Source: Sulfurospirillum sp. UBA6810 (lineage in GTDB: Bacteria > Campylobacterota > Campylobacteria > Campylobacterales > Sulfurospirillaceae). Taken from it: a stretch of 11,656 nt of DNA. The stretch covers positions 1-11,656 of the forward strand of contig DKEY01000024.1 in assembly GCA_002469305.1 (NCBI GenBank), written 5' to 3'. The translations under genes and the position numbers were made by a program. This document shows positions 1 to 7,550 of the stretch, piece by piece. The notes beneath the pieces were generated by a model. It had not been told where the DNA came from. It searched no databases and saw only the letters and a list, made by a program, of their open reading frames with translations. Within the stretch, counting starts at the first letter, position 1; every line of letters begins with the position of its first letter.

Positions 1-1
1 A

Positions 2-358
2 GAGATAGCATCGTATCCAACGATGAAGCTAGAGTATGAAGAGATGGGCAATGGCTATTTAGTCACAATAAGCTATGAAAAGCAAAAAATATCTTTTGAT
101 GAAACTACCCAAGAAACTACCCAAGAAACTACCCAAGAAACTACCCAAGAAACTACCCAAGAAACAAAGAAGTTTTCTACAAAAGAGAGAGTTTTAGAAG
201 AGTTGCAAAAAAATAGTAGCCTCACAAGAGATGATTTGTCGCAAATCATAGGAGTTAGTACAGAGGCAATAAAACAGCATCTTTCAAAACTAAAAAAAGA
301 AGGCAAACTTGAAAGAGTAGGTAGTACAAAATCTGGATACTGGGCAGTAAAAGAATGA
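2..358 (+). CDS. C-terminal part of an AlbA_2/RecG-like DNA-binding protein with winged helix (5' end outside window)
   Basis: The reading frame is already open at the left edge (first full codon at base 2), so the ATG at 23 is probably an internal Met and the gene begins upstream. Three parts are visible. The first is a short strand-rich piece with a P-x-x-x-x-E-Y-E-E-x-G-N-G-Y-L-V-T pattern. This is typical of the end of the ATPase-like region in AlbA_2 (Schlafen-type, COG2865) proteins, often named RecG-like or transcriptional regulator. The second is a low-complexity linker of Glu-Thr-Thr-Gln repeats. The third is a winged helix of about 60 residues (from S-T-K-E-R-V to the end), with a recognition-helix pattern around V-S-T-E-A-I-K-Q-H-L. 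The linker followed by a winged helix is a familiar family ending. The target is unknown; such proteins are thought to act as DNA-binding regulators. It ends 21 bases before manC with no terminator seen, so read-through is possible, but the functions look unrelated. Confidence 0.75.
   Translation, partial: EIASYPTMKLEYEEMGNGYLVTISYEKQKISFDETTQETTQETTQETTQETTQETKKFSTKERVLEELQKNSSLTRDDLSQIIGVSTEAIKQHLSKLKKEGKLERVGSTKSGYWAVKE
101..165 (+). repeat. 12-bp in-frame tandem repeat, five perfect copies plus a partial one
   Basis: The unit GAAACTACCCAA occurs five times without mismatch at 101-160, followed by GAAAC of a sixth unit (161-165). Each unit encodes Glu-Thr-Thr-Gln, so copy-number change by slippage adds or removes four residues without a frameshift. 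It lies in the linker before the winged helix. Confidence 0.97.
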
Positions 359-379
359 CTAAAATAAAAGGCAAAAAAA

Positions 380-1771
380 ATGACTAACATAATTTTATGT
401 GGTGGAAGTGGTACAAGACTTTGGCCTATAAGCCGTACACTTATGCCAAAGCAGTTTGTGAAACTTTTTAACAACAAATCGCTTTTTCAACTGACAGTCG
501 AGAGAAATAGCAAAGTTTGTGATAGTCAATTTATAGTATCAAATGCCGAGCAGTATTTTTTGGCGATTGACCAGCTTGAAGAGCTAAACAAAATGAACAA
601 TAAATATTTGCTAGAACCAGTTGGGAGAAACACTGCACCTGCTATTGCTTTGGCTTGCATGGCACTTAATGAAGAGGAGATAGTTCTTGTAACGCCATCC
701 GACCACCTTATTAAAAATGAAACAGAGTATCAGAAAGTAATCCAAAGAGCAAAAGAGTTGGCATCTCAAGACTTTCTTGTAACATTTGGCATTAAGCCTA
801 CATTTGCCGAAACAGGCTTTGGATATATAGAAGCGGAAGCTTCGAGCAATAAGCAAGTAGGGTTAAGCGTTAAGAGATTTCACGAAAAACCTGAATTGGA
901 AGTAGCTGAACAATATTTAAAAGAAAACTTAGCACTTAACGCTGAACGCCTAGCGCCAAAGTTTCTCTGGAACTCAGGCATGTTTATGTTTAAAGCAGGT
1001 CTATTTTTAGAAGAACTTAAAAAATACTCTCCTGAAATATATAAGGCTTCAGAAATTGCTTTTGAAAACAGACAACTAATAGCCGATAATCAATTGCGAA
1101 TTACTCACGAATTTATGAGTGCTATCCCAGAGGATAGTATAGACTACGCTGTTATGGAAAAATCTGATAAAGTAAAAGTTGTGCCTTCGGATATAGATTG
1201 GTCGGACGTCGGAAGCTTTGACGCGCTTGCCATAGAGTTGCCAAAAGATGAGAATAATAATTTAATACTCTCAAATAAAAGAGTCGAGACGATAGATATG
1301 CAAGATTGCATAATAATCGATACTGATGATGCATTGCTTGTATGTAAAAAGGGTTCATCCCAAAAAGTCAAAGAGATTGTCTCAAAGCTTAAAAAAGAGA
1401 ACTCAGATCTTCCAAATATTCATTTAACAGGACACAGACCTTGGGGAACTTACACTATTTTAGAAGATTCACAAGGCTATAAAATAAAACGAATAGAAGT
1501 CAAACCTGCTAAAAGACTAAGCCTACAAAAACACAAGCATAGAAATGAACATTGGGTAGTGGTGTCTGGTCGTGCAACTGTAACCATAAATGATAAAACT
1601 TTTGCACTAAATCAAAATGAATCGACCTATATAAAAGCAGGTGACGTTCATAGACTTTCAAACAATACAGATGAACTGCTTGTTATAATAGAAGCTCAGG
1701 TTGGAGAATATACCGGCGAAGATGATATAGTAAGAATTGATGATGATTTTAACAGAGAAGGAAAAAAATAA
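380..1771 (+). CDS. manC: Mannose-1-phosphate guanylyltransferase / mannose-6-phosphate isomerase (bifunctional GMP-PMI)
   Basis: A cytoplasmic enzyme that makes GDP-D-mannose from mannose-1-phosphate and GTP; its second domain interconverts fructose-6-P and mannose-6-P. The 463 residues match the usual length of the two-domain type. The N-terminal nucleotidyltransferase carries GGSGTRLWP (8-16), PKQF (23-26), EPVGRNTAPA (79-88), TPSDHL (105-110), FLWNSGMF (195-202) and SIDYAVMEK (253-261). The C-terminal type II cupin starts near residue 350 with HRPWGTY and holds the metal-site pattern Q383-K-H385-K-H387-R-N-E390-H391-W. The ATG follows an AAAAGG at 366-371 with 8 bases between. The stop overlaps the gmd start (TAATG), implying coupled translation. 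It feeds Gmd directly. No phosphomannomutase (ManB) is in the window, so that step must come from elsewhere. Confidence 0.96.
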   Translation: MTNIILCGGSGTRLWPISRTLMPKQFVKLFNNKSLFQLTVERNSKVCDSQFIVSNAEQYFLAIDQLEELNKMNNKYLLEPVGRNTAPAIALACMALNEEEIVLVTPSDHLIKNETEYQKVIQRAKELASQDFLVTFGIKPTFAETGFGYIEAEASSNKQVGLSVKRFHEKPELEVAEQYLKENLALNAERLAPKFLWNSGMFMFKAGLFLEELKKYSPEIYKASEIAFENRQLIADNQLRITHEFMSAIPEDSIDYAVMEKSDKVKVVPSDIDWSDVGSFDALAIELPKDENNNLILSNKRVETIDMQDCIIIDTDDALLVCKKGSSQKVKEIVSKLKKENSDLPNIHLTGHRPWGTYTILEDSQGYKIKRIEVKPAKRLSLQKHKHRNEHWVVVSGRATVTINDKTFALNQNESTYIKAGDVHRLSNNTDELLVIIEAQVGEYTGEDDIVRIDDDFNREGKK

Positions 1772-2919
1772 TGCAAGAAAATAAAAAAGTAGCACTAATC
1801 ACAGGTATAACAGGACAAGACGGAAGTTATTTGGCAGAGTTTTTACTAAAAAAAGGGTATATCGTTCACGGTATCAAAAGAAGAGCGTCACTCTTTAACA
1901 CGGATAGAATAGACCACTTATATCAAGACCCACATGAAAAAGATGTCAAGTTGTTTCTTCACCATGGTGATATGACGGACAGTATGAACCTCACTCGTAT
2001 CATTCAAGAGACACAGCCAGATGAGATTTATAATCTTGCTGCGATGAGCCATGTGGCAGTATCTTTTGAAACACCGGAATATGTAGCAAATGCAGATGGC
2101 ACGGGAACTCTTAGACTTTTAGAAGCCGTAAAACTTTTAGGCTTGTCAAAAAAGACAAAGATTTATCAAGCTTCGACATCCGAGCTTTATGGAAAAGTGC
2201 AAGAAACTCCTCAGAGCGAAACTACTCCTTTTTACCCACGAAGCCCTTATGCCGTAGCTAAGATGTATGCGTACTGGATAACAGTGAATTATAGAGAAGC
2301 TTATGGGATGTTTGCATGCAACGGCATACTTTTCAACCATGAATCACCAGTTAGAGGCGAGACTTTTGTTACGAGAAAAATCACCCGTGCGGCTTCAAAA
2401 ATAGCTTTGGGACTTCAAGATAAACTTTTCCTTGGTAACCTTGATGCAAAAAGAGACTGGGGACATGCCAAAGATTATGTAAAAATGATGTGGATGATAT
2501 TGCAAACCGAAGTTGCTGAGGACTGGGTTATCGCAACGGGACAAACAACAACAGTTAGAGATTTTGTAAAAATGGCATTTGGATACTGTGGTATCAATCT
2601 GCGCTTTGAAGGTATCGGAGTGGACGAAAAAGGTATAATAGACTCACTTGATGAAGAGAGAATAAGATCTTTAAACCTTAACGCTTCAGACTTAATGCTT
2701 AACGCTGTAGTTGTTGCGGTTGATCCAAGATATTTCCGTCCTACAGAGGTTGATTTGCTTCTAGGAGATCCAACAAAAGCAGAACAAAAGCTAGGATGGA
2801 AAAGAGAGTTTAACCTTCAAGACTTAGTAAATGATATGATGAAATCGGACCTAAAACTTATGACAAAAGATGTTTACCTCAAAGAGGGTGGATATAAAAC
2901 TATGAGTTATTTTGAGTAA
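1771..2919 (+). CDS. gmd: GDP-mannose 4,6-dehydratase
   Basis: Converts GDP-D-mannose to GDP-4-keto-6-deoxy-D-mannose, the branch point for fucose, rhamnose, perosamine and colitose. It is an extended short-chain dehydrogenase/reductase (SDR) of 382 residues, normal for Gmd. The Rossmann motif GITGQDG lies at 12-18, the catalytic Thr/Ser-Glu segment STSELYG at 135-141, and the Tyr-Lys pair is Y160 and K164 in SPYAVAK. The conserved stretches R-R-A-S-x-F-N-T-x-R-I-D (near 37-48) and ESPVRGETFVTRKI (191-204) are diagnostic of Gmd over other SDRs. It starts on the last base of the manC stop codon. The next sugar gene, the ColC-like enzyme, is separated from it by a toxin-antitoxin pair. Gmd is required by the ColC/ColD pair downstream. 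Confidence 0.96.
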   Translation: MQENKKVALITGITGQDGSYLAEFLLKKGYIVHGIKRRASLFNTDRIDHLYQDPHEKDVKLFLHHGDMTDSMNLTRIIQETQPDEIYNLAAMSHVAVSFETPEYVANADGTGTLRLLEAVKLLGLSKKTKIYQASTSELYGKVQETPQSETTPFYPRSPYAVAKMYAYWITVNYREAYGMFACNGILFNHESPVRGETFVTRKITRAASKIALGLQDKLFLGNLDAKRDWGHAKDYVKMMWMILQTEVAEDWVIATGQTTTVRDFVKMAFGYCGINLRFEGIGVDEKGIIDSLDEERIRSLNLNASDLMLNAVVVAVDPRYFRPTEVDLLLGDPTKAEQKLGWKREFNLQDLVNDMMKSDLKLMTKDVYLKEGGYKTMSYFE

Positions 2920-2943
2920 AGATGATAAAAATTTTAAAACAAA

Positions 2944-2949
2944 AAGGAG
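2944..2949 (+). promoter_or_regulatory. Strong ribosome binding site of the antitoxin gene
   Basis: AAGGAG, six bases before the ATG at 2956, is the best Shine-Dalgarno match in the window. It lies in the 36-base AT-rich gap after gmd. I could not support a separate promoter in this gap, although one would be expected if the toxin-antitoxin pair is controlled independently. Confidence 0.7.
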
Positions 2950-2955
2950 TCAACG

Positions 2956-3243
2956 ATGTTAGCAATCAAAATAGATAATCCTGAAATAGAAAACAAATTT
3001 AAGCAGTATGCAAAACAGCAAAAAAAAGCTGTGGAAGATTTGGTAAACGATGCATTAAAAATGTTTTTAGATATGCATAAAAAAGATGATGAATTGGTTT
3101 ATGTTAAAAAAGACCCTATGAAACATATTCATAAAGTAGAGTATGAAGATGACGGGGAAGACTTAAGTGATGTAAAGCTTTACAGTCATGTAGAAGATAG
3201 TGCTTTATATGTTCATAATCTAAGAAGAGAAAGAGAAAAATGA
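2956..3243 (+). CDS. Antitoxin of a VapBC-like pair (probable ribbon-helix-helix protein)
   Basis: A 95-residue charged protein immediately upstream of, and overlapping by ATGA, a PIN-domain toxin. It begins with a short strand (L-A-I-K-I) followed by two predicted helices (E-I-E-N-K-F-K-Q-Y-A and A-V-E-D-L-V-N-D-A-L-K-M-F-L), the layout of a ribbon-helix-helix DNA-binding domain (about residues 1-42). The rest is acidic (E-Y-E-D-D-G-E-D-L-S-D) and ends in a basic R-R-E-R-E-K tail, as expected for a flexible part that wraps the toxin. Expected role: bind and silence the toxin and repress the shared promoter. Assignment to the RHH class is inferred from pattern; the antitoxin call itself rests mainly on size, order and coupling to the toxin. 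Confidence 0.8.
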   Translation: MLAIKIDNPEIENKFKQYAKQQKKAVEDLVNDALKMFLDMHKKDDELVYVKKDPMKHIHKVEYEDDGEDLSDVKLYSHVEDSALYVHNLRREREK

Positions 3244-3602
3244 TATTTTTAGATACCTGCATATTGATAGATTGTTCTAAAGATAAAATAGCTTTAGATC
3301 TTAAACAAAACTATTGTATTAGCTCTATCGTAAGACTGGAGTTTAAAGCAGGCGCTCTAAACAAAAGAGAACTAAAAAAGATAAACAGAATATTATCGCA
3401 AATAAAGCTTGTAGATACAGACCAGTCAATTTTAAACCTATCAGATTTGCTTATGGAAAAATATACACTCTCTCATGGTATGAGCATCTATGATTCTATC
3501 ATTGCTGCTACTTGTCTAGTGTATGATTTGCCACTATGGACATACAATAAAAAAGACTTTAAATATATTGAAGAGCTGGAGCTGATAGATGAACAAAAAT
3601 AG
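3240..3602 (+). CDS. vapC: PIN-domain ribonuclease toxin, VapC-like
   Basis: A 120-residue PIN-domain protein, the typical size of VapC toxins, which cleave RNA in a Mg2+-dependent way and stop translation. The acidic metal ligands are visible: D5 in FLDTCILID, E34 in RLEFKAGA, D85 in SIYDSIIAAT, and D106 in TYNKKDF. D11 and N103 are also in family-typical places. All key acids are present, so the toxin looks intact. Its start overlaps the antitoxin stop (ATGA), ensuring that antitoxin is translated first. Its last 14 bases also encode the beginning of the ColC-like gene, in another frame. Its position inside a sugar operon is unusual, and a link to polysaccharide synthesis is not implied by its sequence. 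RNA target unknown. Confidence 0.88.
   Translation: MIFLDTCILIDCSKDKIALDLKQNYCISSIVRLEFKAGALNKRELKKINRILSQIKLVDTDQSILNLSDLLMEKYTLSHGMSIYDSIIAATCLVYDLPLWTYNKKDFKYIEELELIDEQK
3578..3581 (+). promoter_or_regulatory. Ribosome binding site of colC, inside vapC
   Basis: GGAG lies seven bases before the ATG at 3589, within the vapC coding sequence. An in-frame TAG at 3586-3588 directly precedes that ATG, and the Rossmann motif begins ten codons later, so no other start fits. This fixes the 14-base overlap between the toxin and the sugar gene. Confidence 0.8.
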
Positions 3603-4530
3603 CAAAATATTAATAACTGGCTCAAATGGAATGGTTGGAAAAAATATAGTTGAGTTTGAAAAATCGAAGAACTATACCCTTCTAACTCCAGCAAGTTCTG
3701 AACTTAATCTATTAGATAGAAATTCTGTTGATACTTATATCAAAGCAAATCAACCAGACATAGTTATTCACTGTGCAGGAAGAGTTGGGGGCATTCAAGC
3801 TAATATGGCTAATCCTGTTGCTTTTTTGGTTGAAAATACTCAAATTGGACTTAATATCATTATGGGTTCATTTGAAGCTGGGATTAAAAAGTTTATAAAT
3901 ATGAGTAGTTCTTGTATGTATCCAAGAGATGCAATAAATCCACTTGGAGAGGAACTAATACTAAAGGGTGAACTTGAACCAACAAATGAAGGTTATGCAA
4001 TAGCAAAAGTAACATCAACTAGACTTTGCGAATATATCAATAAAGAAAATAAAGAGTTTCAATATAAAACAATAATTCCGTGCAACCTTTATGGAAGATA
4101 CGATAAATTTGACCCAAAACACTCTCATATGCTTCCAGCGGTTATCAAAAAAATTCATGAAGCAAAAATAAATAATCAAACTACATTAGATATTTGGGGC
4201 GATGGAGAAGCAAGACGTGAGTTTATGTATGCTGAAGATTTGGCAGATTTTACATACTACGCCATAGAAAACTTTGACTTAATGCCTCAAAATATAAATG
4301 TTGGATTAGGTCATGACTACACCATAAATGAATACTATAAGGCTATAGCAGAAGTGATAGGATATGAAGGTAACTTTGTACATGATTTATCAAAACCAGT
4401 AGGTATGAAACAAAAATTAATAGATGATGCTAAGCTTCAAGAATTTGGTTGGAAATATAAAACATCATTAAAAGATGGAATTCAAAAAACATATAAATAT
4501 TATTTAGAAGAGGTATTAAATGACAAATAG
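3589..4530 (+). CDS. colC: GDP-L-fucose-synthase-family epimerase/reductase, probable GDP-L-colitose synthase
   Basis: An extended SDR of 313 residues that, with ColD, should turn GDP-4-keto-3,6-dideoxy-D-mannose into GDP-L-colitose by C5 epimerisation and C4 reduction with NADPH. The Rossmann motif GSNGMVG is at 11-17 and HCAGRVGGIQAN at 61-72. The catalytic set of the GDP-fucose synthase family is complete: S107 and C109 in SSSCMYP, Y136 and K140 in GYAIAK, and H180 in KHSHMLPA. By sequence alone it could be Fcl (GDP-L-fucose synthase). The ColC reading rests on its 11-base overlap with a ColD-type dehydratase and on close resemblance to ColC proteins as I remember them. Start: the only ATG before the Rossmann motif, preceded by an in-frame stop and by GGAG in vapC. 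Confidence 0.8.
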   Translation: MNKNSKILITGSNGMVGKNIVEFEKSKNYTLLTPASSELNLLDRNSVDTYIKANQPDIVIHCAGRVGGIQANMANPVAFLVENTQIGLNIIMGSFEAGIKKFINMSSSCMYPRDAINPLGEELILKGELEPTNEGYAIAKVTSTRLCEYINKENKEFQYKTIIPCNLYGRYDKFDPKHSHMLPAVIKKIHEAKINNQTTLDIWGDGEARREFMYAEDLADFTYYAIENFDLMPQNINVGLGHDYTINEYYKAIAEVIGYEGNFVHDLSKPVGMKQKLIDDAKLQEFGWKYKTSLKDGIQKTYKYYLEEVLNDK

Positions 4531-5683
4531 CTATTCATTAGCAACATCAACTTGGGATGACAAAGAGTTACAGGCGATACAGTCTGTTATAAATAGAGAT
4601 ATGTACACTATGGGTGAAAGTGTAGCTTCTTTTGAAAAAGATTTTTGTAAATTTACTGGTAGTAGATACTCTGTAATGGTCAGTTCTGGTTCGACTGCAA
4701 ATCTAATAGCAACTGCTGCACTTTTTTATACAAAAAATCCAAAGCTTAAAAGAGGTGATGAAGTAATAGTTCCTGCTGTTTCTTGGTCAACAACATATTA
4801 TCCACTACACCAATATGGGTTAAAATTAAAGTTTGTTGATATTGATTTAGAGACTTTAAATTATGATTTGGATGCTTTAAAAGAAGCGATTACAGAAAAT
4901 ACAAAAATGATAATGGTAGTAAATCTTTTAGGTAATCCAAATGATTTTGATGAAATCTTTGAGATGACAAAAGATAAAGAGATTATCGTTTTAGAAGATA
5001 ACTGTGAATCTATGGGAGCAGAATACAAAGGTAAACAAGCAGGTACTTTTGGAATAATGGGAACATTTTCTACTTTCTTTTCTCATCATATGGCAACTAT
5101 GGAAGGTGGATTTGTGGTAACAGATGATGAAGAACTTTATCATATATTACTTTCTTTAAGAGCTCATGGATGGACTAGAAATCTTCCAAAAGAAAATAAA
5201 GTATGTACTAAAAGTGATGATTGGTTCACTGAATCATTTAGATTTGTACTTCCAGGATACAATGTACGACCAGTTGAAATGAGTGGAGCGATAGGGATAG
5301 AACAACTTAAAAAACTTCCAAATTTCTTGGCTACAAGACGAGAAAATGCAAAACTTTTTGTAGAGTTATTTTCAAATCATCCTGATTTTATTATCCAAAA
5401 AGATATTTGTAATAGTTCATGGTTTGGATTTTCGCTTATTATTAAACCTACATCAACACTTAAACGAGTAGATGTAGTAAAAAAATTAATGGATGCAAAG
5501 ATAGATTGCAGACCAATAGTTACAGGAAATTTTGTCAGAAATGATGTTATGAAATATTTTGATTATGAGATACATTGTGAACTTAAAAATGCAGATTATT
5601 TACATGAAAATGGTTTGTTTGTTGGAAATAGTCAGATTGGGCTAGTGGATGAGATTAAGTATCTAGCAGAGGTTTTGAAATGA
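4520..5683 (+). CDS. colD: GDP-4-keto-6-deoxy-D-mannose 3-dehydratase (ColD type)
   Basis: A PMP-dependent enzyme of the DegT/DnrJ/EryC1/StrS fold that removes the C3 hydroxyl of GDP-4-keto-6-deoxymannose, using glutamate to regenerate PMP. The decisive feature is FFSHHMATMEGG (186-197): H189 stands where sugar aminotransferases have the PLP-binding lysine, as His188 does in E. coli ColD. Other cofactor-site pieces are SSGSTAN (55-61) and LEDNCESMG (158-166, with D160 expected to face the pyridine nitrogen). At 387 residues it matches ColD (388). The N-terminal A-T-S-T-W-D-D, the central R-A-H-G-W-T-R-N-L-P and L-P-G-Y-N-V-R-P-x-E-M-S-G-A also fit ColD. The missing lysine argues against perosamine synthase (Per). 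The start overlaps colC by 11 bases, with AGAAGAGG at 4506-4513. The stop overlaps rfbF (ATGA), joining the GDP and CDP branches in one transcript. Confidence 0.92.
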   Translation: MTNSYSLATSTWDDKELQAIQSVINRDMYTMGESVASFEKDFCKFTGSRYSVMVSSGSTANLIATAALFYTKNPKLKRGDEVIVPAVSWSTTYYPLHQYGLKLKFVDIDLETLNYDLDALKEAITENTKMIMVVNLLGNPNDFDEIFEMTKDKEIIVLEDNCESMGAEYKGKQAGTFGIMGTFSTFFSHHMATMEGGFVVTDDEELYHILLSLRAHGWTRNLPKENKVCTKSDDWFTESFRFVLPGYNVRPVEMSGAIGIEQLKKLPNFLATRRENAKLFVELFSNHPDFIIQKDICNSSWFGFSLIIKPTSTLKRVDVVKKLMDAKIDCRPIVTGNFVRNDVMKYFDYEIHCELKNADYLHENGLFVGNSQIGLVDEIKYLAEVLK

Positions 5684-6453
5684 AAGTATTATTATTGGCA
5701 GGTGGATTTGGGACTCGTCTTTCAGAAGAGACAGATATTCGTCCAAAACCGATGGTAGAAATTGGTGGGAAGCCGATTCTTTGGCATATTATGAAAATTT
5801 ATAGCAAATATGGCTTCAATGAATTTGTTGTTCTTCTTGGATATAAAGGTTACTATATCAAAGAATACTTCGCAAACTATTTTCTCCATCAAAGTGATGT
5901 GACTATTGATATGCAAACTGGCAAAATGGAAGTTTTAAATAATTCTAGTGAGCCTTGGAAGATAACACTTTTAGATACAGGACTTCACAGTATGACAGGT
6001 GGAAGAATCAAACGAGCCCAACAAATAGTTGGAGATGAATCTTTTATGCTCACTTATGGGGATGGTGTCAGTGATATAAATATAGATGAACTTGTTGCAT
6101 TTCATAAATCTCATGGAAAAGCGATGACATTAACTTCACATTTGCCAGATGGGAGATTTGGTGCATTAAATATCAATGAAAACAATCAAGTAGAAGAGTT
6201 TAAAGAGAAACCAAAAGGTGATGGGCATTGGATCAATGCCGGATATTTTGTATGTGAGCCAAAAGTATTTGACTATATCACTGAAGGCGATAGTACAGTT
6301 TTTGAACAAGCACCTTTGAAAAATCTAGCACTTGATGGTGAGCTTTTTACTTATAAACATGAGGGGTTTTGGTCGCCAATGGATAGTTTAAAAGATAAAA
6401 ACGATCTCAATAAACTGTGGGACAGCGGGAAAGCTCCATGGAAAACTTGGTAA
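5680..6453 (+). CDS. rfbF: Glucose-1-phosphate cytidylyltransferase
   Basis: Makes CDP-D-glucose from glucose-1-phosphate and CTP, the entry step of CDP-3,6-dideoxyhexose synthesis. At 257 residues it has the same length as Salmonella RfbF. The nucleotidyltransferase signature LAGGFGTRL is at 6-14, followed by RPKPM (21-25) and EIGGKPILWHIM (27-38). The metal-binding GDGVSD is at 127-132 and the substrate-site segment FKEKPKGDGHWINAGYF at 174-190. The C-terminal block GFWSPMDSLKDK (229-240), then L-W-D-S-G-K-A-P-W-K-x-W, separates this family from glucose-1-P thymidylyl- and uridylyltransferases. The ATG overlaps the colD stop (ATGA) and follows CAGAGG at 5667-5672. Its stop overlaps the preferred rfbG start. 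Confidence 0.96.
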   Translation: MKVLLLAGGFGTRLSEETDIRPKPMVEIGGKPILWHIMKIYSKYGFNEFVVLLGYKGYYIKEYFANYFLHQSDVTIDMQTGKMEVLNNSSEPWKITLLDTGLHSMTGGRIKRAQQIVGDESFMLTYGDGVSDINIDELVAFHKSHGKAMTLTSHLPDGRFGALNINENNQVEEFKEKPKGDGHWINAGYFVCEPKVFDYITEGDSTVFEQAPLKNLALDGELFTYKHEGFWSPMDSLKDKNDLNKLWDSGKAPWKTW

Positions 6454-7550
6454 TGCAAAATCTTTTCTCAGGTATTTATAAAAATAAAACGGTTTTAGTT
6501 ACAGGGCATACTGGATTCAAGGGCTCATGGCTTGTGTATTGGCTATCACAAATGGGAGCCAAAGTTATTGGATATTCCCTTGAAGCACCAACCAAACCAA
6601 ATCATATAGAGCTACTAAAACTAGATATTATTTCTATGGTAGGTGATATAAGAGACTTAGAAAAATTAAATCAAACCTTTGAAACTTACAAACCAGATAT
6701 CGTTTTTCATCTAGCTGCTCAACCACTTGTAAGACTTTCGTATGAAAACCCTATAGAAACCTATGAAACAAATGTGATAGGAACTCTTAAAGTCTTTGAA
6801 GCTTGCAGAAAAAACAATGTAAAAGCGATAGTAAACATCACAAGTGACAAAGCCTACGAAAACAGAGAATGGATCTGGGGATATAGAGAAAATGACCCAA
6901 TGGGTGGATATGACCCATATAGTTCATCAAAAGGGTGTGCTGATTTACTGGCAAATTCATATAGAAATTCTTATTTTAATCCAAAAGAGTATAAGAAAAC
7001 TCACAACACTTTACTAGCATCTTGCAGAGCCGGAAATGTCATAGGTGGTGGGGACTGGGCACAAGACAGGCTCATGACGGACATCATGCTTTCAGTATCA
7101 CAAAGTAAAAAAGTAAGAATAAGAAATCCAAAAGCAACTCGTCCTTGGCAACATGTTCTTGAACCTTTGAGTGGATATTTGCACATAGGACAAAAACTTC
7201 TTGAAGAAAAAGTTGAATTCGGTGAAGCGTGGAATTTTGGACCATCTGATGAGGGAAGTATCACGGTAGAAGAAGTCGTGAAAAATGTCAAAAAACATTG
7301 GGATAAAATAGACTATGAAATAAGTAGTGACCCACACCAACTTCATGAAGCAAATCTTTTGAAGCTTGACTGTTCAAAAGCACATATTCTTTTAAAGTGG
7401 AAAGATGTATGGGATAGTGAAACAACTTTTGAAAAAACTGTAAAGTGGTATAAGTCTTATTATGAAAATGATAAAGTATTTTTAACACAAGAGGATTTAT
7501 CAAGTTATATACATGATGCAAAAGAAAAAAATATAGAGTGGAGTAAATAA
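6453..7550 (+). CDS. rfbG: CDP-glucose 4,6-dehydratase
   Basis: An NAD-dependent extended SDR that converts CDP-D-glucose to CDP-4-keto-6-deoxy-D-glucose. Motifs, counted from the start at 6453: Rossmann GHTGFKG (18-24), MVGDIRD (62-68), LAAQPLVRLSYENP (87-100), the catalytic TSDK (130-133) and YSSSK with Y156 and K160. NREWIWGYRENDPMGGYDPY (137-156), AGNVIGGGDWA and RPWQHVLEPLSGYLH are hallmarks of RfbG. The start is uncertain. ATG 6453 gives 365 residues, leaves a leader of family-typical length before the Rossmann motif, and uses the same TAATG coupling seen elsewhere here. ATG 6438, with GGGA at 6427-6430, has a better Shine-Dalgarno and would add five residues. GTG 6417 is less likely. 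The stop overlaps the next gene's ATG by one base. Confidence 0.95.
   Translation: MQNLFSGIYKNKTVLVTGHTGFKGSWLVYWLSQMGAKVIGYSLEAPTKPNHIELLKLDIISMVGDIRDLEKLNQTFETYKPDIVFHLAAQPLVRLSYENPIETYETNVIGTLKVFEACRKNNVKAIVNITSDKAYENREWIWGYRENDPMGGYDPYSSSKGCADLLANSYRNSYFNPKEYKKTHNTLLASCRAGNVIGGGDWAQDRLMTDIMLSVSQSKKVRIRNPKATRPWQHVLEPLSGYLHIGQKLLEEKVEFGEAWNFGPSDEGSITVEEVVKNVKKHWDKIDYEISSDPHQLHEANLLKLDCSKAHILLKWKDVWDSETTFEKTVKWYKSYYENDKVFLTQEDLSSYIHDAKEKNIEWSK

Noticed and set aside
101..165. Short direct repeats as a CRISPR array
   Set aside because: Units are contiguous 12-mers without spacers and lie in frame inside a protein-coding gene.
73..477. Open frame of 134 codons on the minus strand with a Val-Val-Ser-Trp repeat
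   Set aside because: It is the antisense reading of the 12-bp repeat and spans the end of one real gene and the start of manC; the protein has no domain character.
2920..2955. Promoter or terminator in the gap before the antitoxin gene
   Set aside because: The gap is AT-rich with only a short A/T palindrome-like run; no -35/-10 pair or GC stem with a T tract can be supported.
4520..5683. GDP-perosamine synthase (Per)
   Set aside because: Per needs the PLP lysine; here the position is H189, as in ColD.
6417..6452. rfbG starting at GTG 6417
   Set aside because: It adds 12 residues not expected in the family and overlaps the conserved rfbF C-terminus; ATG 6453 or 6438 fits better.
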